Assembly (NCBI GenBank): GCA_020632795.1
Contig: JACKEV010000006.1
Span: 1,422,501-1,486,500 of the forward strand
Source: Alphaproteobacteria bacterium
Lineage (GTDB): Bacteria > Myxococcota_A > UBA796 > CAJQPC01
Length of the DNA stretch: 64,000 nt
Reading direction: 5' to 3'
Below are positions 18,499-26,749 of the stretch, piece by piece. Numbering within the stretch: the first letter of the stretch is position 1; every line of letters begins with the position of its first letter. A program made the translations under genes and the position numbers. The notes beneath the pieces are model-generated. The model saw only the letters and a program-made list of their open reading frames with translations. It was not told the origin of the DNA and searched no databases.

Positions 18499-19740
18499 GT
18501 GGCGACCTCCCCCCACCAGTTCTTCCGCTTCCTCGCCGAGAACACCGACCTCGTTCTCCTCCTCTTCGACAGAGGCGAAGTCGACGAGTCCGCGCTGCTC
18601 GCCCTCATCGAACGGCACCGCGGCGACGCGTCACCCGCGACCGACCACCTCCGACGTCAGATCGAGGAGTTCGGCATCGTCGAGCGCGCGGCGCACGCAG
18701 ATGCCTCCTTCGAGCTCAGCCCTGCGGTCATCGACGTTCTCGCATGGCTCACTCGACGGCACCGTCTGTCGAGCGCCACCGTGATCCAGGCGTACCTCAC
18801 CGACATCGAGCAGTCCGAGCGCGATCTTGCGATGGCCATCCGCTCGGGAGACGCGAGCGCCGCTGCCGTTGCCCTCCGCGAGCTCGACAGCTTGGTCGAC
18901 CGCGTACGCGTGCTCTCCGAAGGAAACCGTGAGGCGGTGGTCAGCGAGGCCCAGGGGCTGCGCGCGGCAGCGGAGGGCGTGTCCGCGGTCGATCGATTCA
19001 CTCTGGTGGGTCGGCTGTGGGAGCGGCACCTGACACCGCTTCGGCACCTGGTGCGTGTGCAGGGAGAGATGGATCAGTTGCTAGACCGCCTCCGGGTCAC
19101 CCTGGACGAGGGGGAGGAGCGCTTTCTTGCGCATGGGCCTGTTCATCGCGGGTTCTCGCGATCGCTGGCTCGATTGGCGCGCATGCGTCGAGCCGCATTC
19201 GACGACCACCACGCCGCCATCCAGGAGATCGAGCCGCTCTACCGACGCGTTCGTCGGGACAGCCGATGGCTCCTGGGCGCATCTCGCGCATTGGCCCGGA
19301 TCCGGGTTGAAGGCGTGAAACCACTGAACCTCGATGAGCGCATGGGCCTGGTGGGTTGGCGAACCCGGTACCTGATGGCGGACGACAAGATCCGCGCTCG
19401 GATGGCGGCCTTGGTTGGCTACACGCCACCCGTAGCTGCGCCCATCGCTACAGCCCCACCCGCCCCCGAGATGCCGATCATCACGCGGGAAGCATTGGGT
19501 CAGGCCGTCGCCCAGGAAACCCCAATCCCCGATGTGCTCGCCTTCGTCCTCGACCGATGGCCAGCATTCCCTCTTGAAGCGCAGCTACGGGCCTATGGCG
19601 AGCTAGCGTGCGGCCGCTTCGGCCCACTGGAAGTCATCGAACCCTTCGAGCCACGCCGCTACCGAGCCGTTGGGGCGGGAGTCGAAGCCGTTCCGCTGTC
19701 GCTGCTCGAGTACCGCTCGACCACCGAGGTGTCTCCATGA
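18499..19740 (+). CDS. jetA: Wadjet JetA / MksF-like kleisin subunit
   Basis: 413 aa from GTG 18499, 12 nt after the nuclease gene. It is the kleisin-type subunit that closes the SMC ring in Wadjet/MksBEF condensins, which restrict plasmids by recognising small circular DNA. The N-terminus (SPHQFFRFLAEN ... FELSPAVIDVLAWL) resembles the helical and winged-helix N-domain of this subunit, followed by long helices from ~90 to 300. It is somewhat short for the family. Identification leans strongly on the order jetA-jetB-jetC-jetD, each overlapping the next. The sequence alone would be only moderately convincing. Confidence 0.8.
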   Translation: MATSPHQFFRFLAENTDLVLLLFDRGEVDESALLALIERHRGDASPATDHLRRQIEEFGIVERAAHADASFELSPAVIDVLAWLTRRHRLSSATVIQAYLTDIEQSERDLAMAIRSGDASAAAVALRELDSLVDRVRVLSEGNREAVVSEAQGLRAAAEGVSAVDRFTLVGRLWERHLTPLRHLVRVQGEMDQLLDRLRVTLDEGEERFLAHGPVHRGFSRSLARLARMRRAAFDDHHAAIQEIEPLYRRVRRDSRWLLGASRALARIRVEGVKPLNLDERMGLVGWRTRYLMADDKIRARMAALVGYTPPVAAPIATAPPAPEMPIITREALGQAVAQETPIPDVLAFVLDRWPAFPLEAQLRAYGELACGRFGPLEVIEPFEPRRYRAVGAGVEAVPLSLLEYRSTTEVSP

Positions 19741-20294
19741 ACATCGATGACCTGGTCGAGAAGCCTTATCTTCGGGACGCCTTCAACCTGCTGCGTGCAG
19801 GACGGCACCTCTCAGCCGACGACGGGCCGGTGTTCCTGGCGCTTCGGACCGACTTCGACGAGTACCGCACCCTCTTTGCTGCTCTGGGCTTCGACCTGGT
19901 CGGGCACGACCGCGGCTTCTACTACTTCCAGTCAGGCGAAGACCTGGGCAAGGAGGCGGCCCAGCTCGTCGTGTTCTTCTTCGTTCTGGTGGAAGCCTGG
20001 GGAGATGCCGGGCACGATCTCGAGGCCACGGCGTTTGACCCGGGCGGCCACGTCATCGACGACCTGCCGCACTTCACCCGCGAGAGCTGGCGCGCCTGTA
20101 TGGGCGAGGCCGGAGTGCCAGACGCGACCGAGCTGACCAACCTCGTGAAGAAGCTCGAGCGCTACGGGTTCACCGAGCGCGTTGGCGACGACCGGTTCCG
20201 TTTCCGCTCGCCGGCCTGGCGGTTCTTCGACCTGTGCCTCGAGGTGTGGCGCGAGACCGAAGCTGAAAATGAAGACGTCGAGGAGGCGCCATGA
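19737..20294 (+). CDS. jetB: Wadjet JetB / MksE-like subunit
   Basis: 185 aa; ATG 19737 overlaps the jetA stop by 4 nt. Small kleisin-interacting (KITE/MukE-like) winged-helix subunit. Visible features are a helical start (YLRDAFNLLRAGRHLS), a winged-helix pattern around residues 40-75 (LGFDLVGHDRGFYYFQ), a hydrophobic helix QLVVFFFVLVEAW, and a second winged-helix near the C-terminus (LVKKLERYGF ... FRFRSPAWRFFDLCL). These match MukE/MksE/DUF4194 proteins. It sits between the kleisin and the SMC gene, as in other Wadjet operons. Confidence 0.8.
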   Translation: MNIDDLVEKPYLRDAFNLLRAGRHLSADDGPVFLALRTDFDEYRTLFAALGFDLVGHDRGFYYFQSGEDLGKEAAQLVVFFFVLVEAWGDAGHDLEATAFDPGGHVIDDLPHFTRESWRACMGEAGVPDATELTNLVKKLERYGFTERVGDDRFRFRSPAWRFFDLCLEVWRETEAENEDVEEAP

Positions 20295-23008
20295 GCCTCT
20301 CCCGCGGCGCGCTCCGTATCGTCCTGCTCCGGTCCGGCGGCTATGACTACGCCGAGCTGGACCTGCAGCAGCCCATCCACCTCGTGGCGGGCAACAACGT
20401 CGGCAAGACGACGCTCATCGCAGCGCTCCAGTTCCTCTACATCGACGACTCTCGCCAGATGCACTTCGCGCATGACTGGCAGAAGACCAAGCGCCACTAC
20501 TTCCCGGACAGCGGCAGCTTCGTCCTCTTCGAATGCATGACACCCACTGGACTCCAGGTTTTTGGTCTCCGTGGCAAAGGGCCCGTGCAGGGCTTCGAGT
20601 ACGATCGCTTCGCCTACGCCGGCGCCTATGACCGAGACGACTTCCTCGATGGTCGAGTGCCTCGTACCTGGGAAGAAGTGCGGCGACGCCTCCTGCCACG
20701 CGACCTGCGCTCGATGGAGCCGAAGAACCTGCGCGCGAGCTTGACCGGGAGTGGCGACGCCAAGGGAGCGCCGCTCGGCCTGGTGCCTTTGAAGCGGTCC
20801 GGCAGCTACGACAGCTTCCGGTTTCTCTTCCGCAACCTGCTCCGCCTGTCGAGGATAGAGCAGAAGCAGCTGAAGGAGCTGTTCATCGACATTTCGCGTC
20901 CGCGGCTTCGGCTGGACGCAGTCGACCTGCGACGCGACTACGCCGACATGTTCGCGCGCGTCGAGAAGGACGCCCGAGACGTGGAGGCGCTTCGATCCGT
21001 CGCGCCGGACATCGAGAAGTTGGTCGGGTCCTACGATGAGCGAGGGCTCGTCCGTGGCCGCCTCGTCGCAACATGGCGCCTCATCGACCAGGCGCTCGCG
21101 GCCGAGCAATCCCGCGTGCAGTCCGCCATCACAGAGCTCAACGGTCAACGCTCCGCAACAGAAACCGCCATCCAAAAGGTCGAGCACCGACAAGCAGAAG
21201 CCAACAAGGAAGCGATCTCTCTGGGCGAGCAGAGCGGCGGGCTGAAGCGCGACCTGGCCGAACTCAATCAGCTGCGAGAGGCGGCCCAGGCATTCATGCC
21301 CGAGCTCGAGGAGGCAGCGCGGAACCAGCTGTCGTCCACCGTCGCGGACCTGGTGACCCGAATCGCAGGGGCGGCTCGGGCGAATCGGGGTCATGTGGAG
21401 AGAGAACTCCACCAGTTGCGAGGCCGGATCGACAAGAACTCGAAGCTGGTCGAGCGCTACGCCGAGGCGGTGGTCACCTGGCTCCGCGAGCACAGCGGTC
21501 TGGATGACGCGGCGCTGGCAGACGTCTTCACCATCGCGAACCCGGCCCTGCTCGGCGAGCTCGTGGGCAACGAGGGCCGGGTCTTGGTGCAAGACCCGGA
21601 ATCCGTGGTGTCGTTGGTCCGAGGAATCGCCTCCGCATTCGATGACGGGGGCTTTGCCGGGGGCGGCTTCTCGGTCCGTCGGCACTCCAAGTCTGGCAAC
21701 TCCATCGAGGAATACCAGAACGTCGAAGTGGTCCGGGAGCACCTTGAGCGAGACGTGGCGCGACAGGCCGAGCTCGAACAGGTGCTTGCCGACATCTCGG
21801 AGCGGGAGGGGCTGGAGTCTGCTCGCGCAGATGCTGAAGCCCAGCTGGAGGCCGCCAAGGACCGGCTCCGAACCCGGGAGACCTGGCAGCGCCGTCAGCA
21901 TGAGCTTGAAGAGGTCCAGGCGAACCTGGCGGCCCTCGACGAGCAGTCGCGTGAACTGGAGGAGCGACAGCGCACACTCCAAGCGCGGCACTCAGAGCTC
22001 ACCCTGGAGCGCTCCGGATTCGACGCGAAGATCCGGTCTCTTCGGAACGACTTGCAGCGCCAGGCGATCGAGGTGCAGCGTCTCGCCCACCCCCCGGTCA
22101 CATGGGAAGAGGGAGCCCCGCCAGCCGGCGCGGACGAGGCCGGCCTGGATGACCTGGTCCGAACCTTCCGTCAGGACGACAACGCACACCGGCGACTCGA
22201 CGGCGAGGTCAACAAGCTCTTCGGAGCGGTCGAACATCAGACTGCGGGGCGTCACCTCGGCGCCGATGAAGCCGAGACCATCGAGCGATTGCAAGACGAA
22301 CTCGAGGCGTTGGAAGAGCGCCAGCGGGCGGTTCAGGAGCTGTGGACCTCGCTCGTGGACGACATGCGCAGCGCCTTCAAGGGGCTGGTGGAAGCCGTCG
22401 ATGAAGTGCGACGAGAGGTCTCGCGGTTGACCAGCGCTCTGGGTCGACGCCAGGTCTCCAACCTGGAGCGGGTCGAGCTGCTGCTGGTGAAGCAGCGGGA
22501 CCTGATTGGGCGCCTCCAAGCGGTGATCGAGGCCGACGCCGCGCCGTTGTTCGCTGGTCCGCAGGGCCGAACGCGCGCTGCCCGTGAGGTCCAGGCCTGG
22601 CTGGAGCAGCGCGCGCGGATCGAGCTCTCGGACCTCTTCGACCTTCGCTTCCGAATCGTCGACGTCCGCGGCCAGGAGAAGACCTTCGACTCGCTGAGCC
22701 AGATTGAGTCCCAAGGAACCAGCACCACCATCAAAGTGCTCGTTCACCTCGAGCTACTTCGGATGATGCTGACGGACGACACTGTGGTCGTTCCCTTCTT
22801 CCTGGACGAGGTGGCGACCCTCGACCAGGCGAACTTGCGGGCACTGATCGACCACGCGTCCGGGATGGGGTTCGTGCCGGTGGTGGCGAGCCCTCATGCT
22901 TCCGACTGCGTGGACACGCTCTACTTCCTCCGCCGAGGGGAAGGAGGTCTGGTCCTGGATGCGACCTCTCGCCTCGTACTCCACCGAGAGGTCGCCGATG
23001 GCAGTTGA
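20291..23008 (+). CDS. jetC: Wadjet JetC / MksB-like SMC ATPase
   Basis: 905 aa SMC-like motor. Head domain N-half: HLVAGNNVGKTTLIAALQFLY with Walker A G34-T41. A long coiled coil occupies roughly residues 260-750, interrupted by a hinge-like stretch near 440-480. The C-terminal head carries SQIESQGTSTTIKVL (signature-like) and Walker B VPFFLDEVATLD with D839-E840. At 905 residues it is shorter than typical JetC/MukB proteins, mainly in the coiled coil. It partners JetA and JetB in DNA loop extrusion and JetD in cleavage. ATG 20291 follows GAGGAGG and overlaps jetB by 4 nt. Confidence 0.88.
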   Translation: MSLSRGALRIVLLRSGGYDYAELDLQQPIHLVAGNNVGKTTLIAALQFLYIDDSRQMHFAHDWQKTKRHYFPDSGSFVLFECMTPTGLQVFGLRGKGPVQGFEYDRFAYAGAYDRDDFLDGRVPRTWEEVRRRLLPRDLRSMEPKNLRASLTGSGDAKGAPLGLVPLKRSGSYDSFRFLFRNLLRLSRIEQKQLKELFIDISRPRLRLDAVDLRRDYADMFARVEKDARDVEALRSVAPDIEKLVGSYDERGLVRGRLVATWRLIDQALAAEQSRVQSAITELNGQRSATETAIQKVEHRQAEANKEAISLGEQSGGLKRDLAELNQLREAAQAFMPELEEAARNQLSSTVADLVTRIAGAARANRGHVERELHQLRGRIDKNSKLVERYAEAVVTWLREHSGLDDAALADVFTIANPALLGELVGNEGRVLVQDPESVVSLVRGIASAFDDGGFAGGGFSVRRHSKSGNSIEEYQNVEVVREHLERDVARQAELEQVLADISEREGLESARADAEAQLEAAKDRLRTRETWQRRQHELEEVQANLAALDEQSRELEERQRTLQARHSELTLERSGFDAKIRSLRNDLQRQAIEVQRLAHPPVTWEEGAPPAGADEAGLDDLVRTFRQDDNAHRRLDGEVNKLFGAVEHQTAGRHLGADEAETIERLQDELEALEERQRAVQELWTSLVDDMRSAFKGLVEAVDEVRREVSRLTSALGRRQVSNLERVELLLVKQRDLIGRLQAVIEADAAPLFAGPQGRTRAAREVQAWLEQRARIELSDLFDLRFRIVDVRGQEKTFDSLSQIESQGTSTTIKVLVHLELLRMMLTDDTVVVPFFLDEVATLDQANLRALIDHASGMGFVPVVASPHASDCVDTLYFLRRGEGGLVLDATSRLVLHREVADGS

Positions 23009-23864
23009 CGCGCTGGCGGGCCGGCTTCTCCAGCTACTGGAAGACGACTCCATCGTTGCGTCGGCCTTCAGCCGCTCCATGCGCAAGACGCTGCAGCCGT
23101 TGTTCTGGTCAGGAGCGCTGCGCGAGGAAAAGGCCGGCGGTGGGAAGCGCGTCTACATTTCCGACCGCGAAGCACTGACGACCTGGATCGGTGCACGCTA
23201 CCCGTCAGGCCTGATGGGCCCCGAAACCGAGATGCCTGCGAGGGCCACGGCGGTGGCCACCTTCCGCGACTCGAAAGCAGGGGACGAGCTGGAGACCAGG
23301 GCCGTGTTCATGCGCGGGTTCCACGGCGCTTTGCTTCGGCGAAGCGAGGGAACCCTGCCCCTCGCAGAGCTCACGGAGTCCTTCGGGCTCGCAGGCGTGC
23401 TCATCGAGTGGAGCGACCCCTGGCAGTTCCGTGGGTCGATGGCCCTTGTCGAGAATCTGGAGGTCTTCCTCCACATCGAACAGGTGCTCCCGGAGGTCAA
23501 CGCTGCGCTGTGGACCAGGGGGCGCATCGATCATCGTCTTCTGCGGTGGATGGCGGCCATGCGGGGCCTCACGGTGATCCACGCTGGCGACTACGACCCG
23601 GTCGGCCTGGACGAATACCAGCGGGTCGCCGCGGCGATGCCCGGCCGGTCAAGGCTCTACGTCCCCGACGACTTCGAGGACCGGCTGGCCCGGTTTGGCA
23701 CGGGCGAGCTGTTGGTGAAGTCCGCCGCGGTACTCGAACGCGTTCGGGCAGAGGCCAATGACGAGGTGAGGCCGGTCGTGGCGTTGATGGACCGGTATGG
23801 CAGAGCGCTCGAGCAAGAGGCGTTGCTCGTGCCGTTGCCGTCAAACGCCGGGAGACCGCAATGA
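22998..23864 (+). CDS. jetD: Wadjet JetD / MksG-like Toprim nuclease subunit
   Basis: 288 aa from ATG 22998, which lies 11 nt inside the end of jetC. N-terminal ~90 residues form a winged-helix-like region (LFWSGALREEKAGGGKRVYISDREALTTWI). The C-terminal half is a Toprim domain (DUF2220-like) with the acidic GDYDPVGLDEY motif at 197-207 (D198, D200) preceded by a conserved glutamate region, and a closing VVALMDRYGRALEQEAL helix. JetD is the nuclease that cuts the plasmid captured by the SMC complex. It overlaps the downstream CARF regulator by 4 nt, so the two are probably cotranslated. Confidence 0.85.
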   Translation: MAVDALAGRLLQLLEDDSIVASAFSRSMRKTLQPLFWSGALREEKAGGGKRVYISDREALTTWIGARYPSGLMGPETEMPARATAVATFRDSKAGDELETRAVFMRGFHGALLRRSEGTLPLAELTESFGLAGVLIEWSDPWQFRGSMALVENLEVFLHIEQVLPEVNAALWTRGRIDHRLLRWMAAMRGLTVIHAGDYDPVGLDEYQRVAAAMPGRSRLYVPDDFEDRLARFGTGELLVKSAAVLERVRAEANDEVRPVVALMDRYGRALEQEALLVPLPSNAGRPQ

Positions 23865-25510
23865 GCTCCCCCGTCCTCCTGACCTGGCTCGCCACGCGCA
23901 ACGACCCCTACGAGCGCCTCAAGAGCGGTGGCGCCTTCCGGGAGACCGCCAACGGCGTGATCCCAGGCCCTACGCTGACGCTTCTGACCGACCCGGCTTC
24001 GCCCTACGCCGACCGGATCACGGACGTCGTCGTCCTACGCCAAGGTGGCGCCGAAGCCGCGATGCACGACCGGATCTACTCCGACCTGGTCGAGGCCCTG
24101 GCCGAGCGTGCGCCCACCGTGCAGCTCCACCCTCAGGTGTGGGTCCACGACGACCCCACCGACCACGCAGCCATCTACGACTGGCTCAGGACCAAGCTGC
24201 CCCGCTTCCGCCGTCGATTCCGAGGACGGGAGCTCGTCGTGCATCTGTCGCCGGGTACCGCGGCCATGCACACGGTCTGGGTGCTCATGGCGGAGACAGG
24301 CTTCATCGAGGCGCCCTACACCGCTGTTCAGTCCATCCGGGCGTCGGAGCGCAAGGGCCGGCCAGCGGTGGTGCCCCTCTCTCTCGGCGTGGACACCTTT
24401 TTCAAGCGCTGGCAGGACACGCGGCCGTCCACCGCGACGGAGCACGATCGCCGCGTCCGGTGGGACCCCCGGCAGTTCAAGTCCGACCGCCTGAAGCGGC
24501 TCTACGACGATGCACGCCGGGTGGCCCGCCTCAAGGTCCCGGTGCTCATCCTCGGGGAGCGAGGCACGGGCAAGACCACGCTGGCTTCGTGGATCCGCTT
24601 CGCCAGTCCGTTTCGGAAGGCCGATCTCGACGGCGCTTGGCCCGCGGTCCCCTGCGGGCAGTACACGCCCGAGACCATGCGGGCGGAGCTCTTCGGCTAC
24701 GTCGCGGGGGCCTTCACCGACGCCAAGAAGGACCGCGAAGGCCTGCTCGCTCGCGCAGATGGCGACACCCTGTTCCTCGACGAGATTGGTGATGTCTCCA
24801 AGGATCTCCAGCGCTTGCTCATCAAGGTGCTCGAGGAGGGGGTCTACCAGCCGCTGGGCAGTTCGGAGGTGAAGCGCACCGATCTCCGTCTCCTCACGGC
24901 GACCAACCTGACCCCCGACGTACTTCGAGAAGCCCTCGACGCCGACTTCCTCGATCGGATCCGAGCGTTCACCCTGACCGTGCCCCCCCTGCGCGAGGTC
25001 CCCGAGGAGCTCGACTGGCTCTGGCCCACCGTGCTGGAGGAGGCCGCGGCTCGCGCCGCCGCTCCGCTGCGCTACGCCCGCCTGGCGCAGAAGCACCATG
25101 CCCGCTTCCTACGAGCGCTTCGCGCGCATCCCCTGCCGGGAAACGTGCGCGACCTGTTCCGCGTAGCCTGGCGATTCCTTGCCGCACGGGCGGATGACGA
25201 CGCTCCGCTCACGGTGATGGAGGCCACGGAGTACGCCCTGCAGGCACTCGACGGGGGCGCGGCAGAGGCCGGGGCTGTGGGACGAACGCTCGCGCGGGCC
25301 TTCGCCGACCGGCGCGCCATCGACCCCGCGCTTCTCGAGGATGGTCCGCTGGACCCCGAAGGACTGATCGCGGACTTCAAGGGCTGGTTCGGCCACGAGG
25401 TCGCGGCGCTGGCCTCGAAGGCGGGGAAGCCGGAAGGAGAGTTGGTTCGAATCAGCGACAGGACGCTGCGGAAGTGGCGGCGGAATGATCATGCCAACGA
25501 TGCGGAATGA
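23861..25510 (+). CDS. RtcR-like sigma-54 activator with N-terminal CARF domain
   Basis: 549 aa bacterial enhancer-binding protein. Residues ~1-185 resemble the CARF domain of RtcR, including the ligand-loop-like SPGTAAM at 130-136. CARF domains bind cyclic oligonucleotides or RNA ends. The AAA+ domain has Walker A GERGTGKTT at 232-240, the sigma-54 contact loop at 283-288 reading GAFTDA instead of GAFTGA, and Walker B DTLFLDEIGD. The C-terminus ends in a DRTLRKWRR helix suited to DNA binding. It overlaps jetD by 4 nt. Directly downstream are palindromes and a -24/-12-like promoter, making the next operon its likely target. In E. coli RtcR controls the RNA-repair genes rtcBA; none are seen here. 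Confidence 0.87.
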   Translation: MSSPVLLTWLATRNDPYERLKSGGAFRETANGVIPGPTLTLLTDPASPYADRITDVVVLRQGGAEAAMHDRIYSDLVEALAERAPTVQLHPQVWVHDDPTDHAAIYDWLRTKLPRFRRRFRGRELVVHLSPGTAAMHTVWVLMAETGFIEAPYTAVQSIRASERKGRPAVVPLSLGVDTFFKRWQDTRPSTATEHDRRVRWDPRQFKSDRLKRLYDDARRVARLKVPVLILGERGTGKTTLASWIRFASPFRKADLDGAWPAVPCGQYTPETMRAELFGYVAGAFTDAKKDREGLLARADGDTLFLDEIGDVSKDLQRLLIKVLEEGVYQPLGSSEVKRTDLRLLTATNLTPDVLREALDADFLDRIRAFTLTVPPLREVPEELDWLWPTVLEEAAARAAAPLRYARLAQKHHARFLRALRAHPLPGNVRDLFRVAWRFLAARADDDAPLTVMEATEYALQALDGGAAEAGAVGRTLARAFADRRAIDPALLEDGPLDPEGLIADFKGWFGHEVAALASKAGKPEGELVRISDRTLRKWRRNDHANDAE

Positions 25511-25524
25511 ACGTGCCGACGTTC
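25509..25524. promoter_or_regulatory. 16-bp palindrome, candidate enhancer site for the sigma-54 activator
   Basis: GAACGT, four bases, ACGTTC: perfect 6-bp arms overlapping the stop codon of the activator gene. A related copy, GAAACGACGTTC at 25563-25574, repeats the ACGTTC arm 50 bp further on. Enhancer-binding proteins usually bind paired palindromes ~80-150 bp upstream of a -24/-12 promoter; the first site ends ~82 bp before the -24 element. A further 10-bp palindrome, TCGATATCGA, lies at 25527-25536. Confidence 0.45.
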
Positions 25525-25605
25525 GGTCGATATCGAGGCTCGCCGAAAGGGGTGGAGCTTCTGAAACGACGTTCCTGACTTACTTATCAGCCTCTACGGC
25601 CACCT

Positions 25606-25621
25606 TGGCACGGGACTTGGA
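25606..25621 (+). promoter_or_regulatory. Candidate sigma-54 (-24/-12) promoter
   Basis: TGGCAC, five bases, then TTGGA. The -24 hexamer and the spacing match the sigma-54 consensus exactly; the -12 element has TTGG where TTGC is usual. It lies in the only sizeable gap of the 38-kb gene run, 50 bp before the DUF4258 gene and just after a sigma-54 activator gene. The G-for-C change weakens the call. Confidence 0.5.
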
Positions 25622-25671
25622 ATGGAGGACTGCGAGCCACGCCACAACGGCGGGCCGCCCAGGAGACCCTC

Positions 25672-25959
25672 ATGAACACCAAGCTGACCCGACACGCCAT
25701 CGACCGCTCCCGCAGCCGTGGGATTCCGACCAAAGCCATCGACCTCGTCATCGCCTACGGCAAGCATCGCGCCATCCGCGGCGCGGACGTCTACATCCTC
25801 GGCTGGCGCGAGGTGCGATTCCACGCCCAGCGTGGCCTCGACCTGTCCCGTTGGGGGGGAATCGAGGTCGTCTGCGCTCACGACGGCCAGGTCCTCACGG
25901 TCTACCGCAACAAGAACCCCCACGCGCTCCGCGACCGCGCTGCCCGCCGGGTGGCGTGA
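25672..25959 (+). CDS. DUF4258-family small protein
   Basis: 95 aa from ATG 25672 with AGGAGA seven bases upstream. The pattern RHAIDRSRSRGIPTKAIDLVIAYG followed by a small beta-sheet and a closing VLTVYRNKN strand matches DUF4258, a small fold related in shape to RelE-type toxins and often found beside defence or toxin genes. It is the first gene after the putative sigma-54 promoter, and its stop codon overlaps the ribosome site of the vWA gene, so the two are coupled. The function is unknown; a regulator or toxin-like accessory to the TerY-P triad is possible. Confidence 0.65.
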   Translation: MNTKLTRHAIDRSRSRGIPTKAIDLVIAYGKHRAIRGADVYILGWREVRFHAQRGLDLSRWGGIEVVCAHDGQVLTVYRNKNPHALRDRAARRVA

Positions 25960-25969
25960 GGAGGGCCAG

Positions 25970-26749
25970 ATGGGATTCGCCAAGTACCACGAAGACATCG
26001 TCAGCCGCTTCAACAACGACAACTACCGCTCTCTCGGCGGCAACCTCGGCCCCGAGCCCACTCACACCACTGCAAAGGAAGTGCACCCCATGAGCCGTCT
26101 CAAGGAGTTCACCACCCAGACCGCCCGACCCCTCCCTGTCATCCTGCTCGCCGACGTCTCCGGCAGCATGGGCGTCGACGGGAAGATCCAGGCCCTCAAC
26201 CACGCCGTCCGCGAGATGCTCGAGGCCTTCCAGGACGAGGCCGACCTCCGGGCGGAGATCCACGTCTCCGTCATCACCTTCGGCGGACAGGCCAAGACCC
26301 ACCTACCGTTCGCACCTGCCCGGGAAGCCTCCTGGTCGGACCTGAGCGCCCGGGGAGGCACTCCCATGGGTGCTGCCTTCGACATCGCACGAGGGATGGT
26401 CGAGGACCGCTCCGTGGTGTCGGGCCGCGCGTACCGGCCGACCATCGTTCTCGTCTCGGACGGACAGCCCACCCCTCCAGGCTCCGAGGTCGAGCCACTC
26501 CGCAAGCTCCTCGAGAGCGAGCGCGGGGGAAAGGCCTTCCGCATGGCCCTCGCCATCGGTGCCGATGCCGACCACAACGTGCTGCGGGCCTTCCTCGCCG
26601 ATCCCGAGGCGAGGGTCTACAGCGCCGACGAGGCGCGGCAGATCCGCCAGTTCTTCCAGCTCGTGACCATGAGTGTGTCCGCGCGGTCGCGCAGCGCGAA
26701 CCCCAACAGCGCTCCGGTCAGCGTCGCCGACGACGGCTGGGACCTGTAG
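25970..26749 (+). CDS. TerY-like von Willebrand A protein
   Basis: 259 aa. ATG 25970 is preceded by a strong AGGAGG five bases upstream; a second in-frame ATG at 26090 with AAGGAAG is an alternative that removes a 40-residue polar leader. The vWA domain begins at VILLADVSGSMG with the metal-site triad D62, S64, S66, and continues through GGTPMGAAFD (the second metal-site threonine) and IVLVSDGQPT. In TerY-P systems this protein works with a PP2C phosphatase and a kinase, both encoded next, in a phosphorylation-controlled defence or stress response. Its stop overlaps the phosphatase start by one base. Confidence 0.88.
   Translation: MGFAKYHEDIVSRFNNDNYRSLGGNLGPEPTHTTAKEVHPMSRLKEFTTQTARPLPVILLADVSGSMGVDGKIQALNHAVREMLEAFQDEADLRAEIHVSVITFGGQAKTHLPFAPAREASWSDLSARGGTPMGAAFDIARGMVEDRSVVSGRAYRPTIVLVSDGQPTPPGSEVEPLRKLLESERGGKAFRMALAIGADADHNVLRAFLADPEARVYSADEARQIRQFFQLVTMSVSARSRSANPNSAPVSVADDGWDL

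Noticed and set aside
23861..25510. CRISPR type III signalling locus suggested by the CARF domain
   Set aside because: No Cas10, Cas6, Csm/Cmr gene or repeat array is in the window; RtcR proteins carry CARF without CRISPR.
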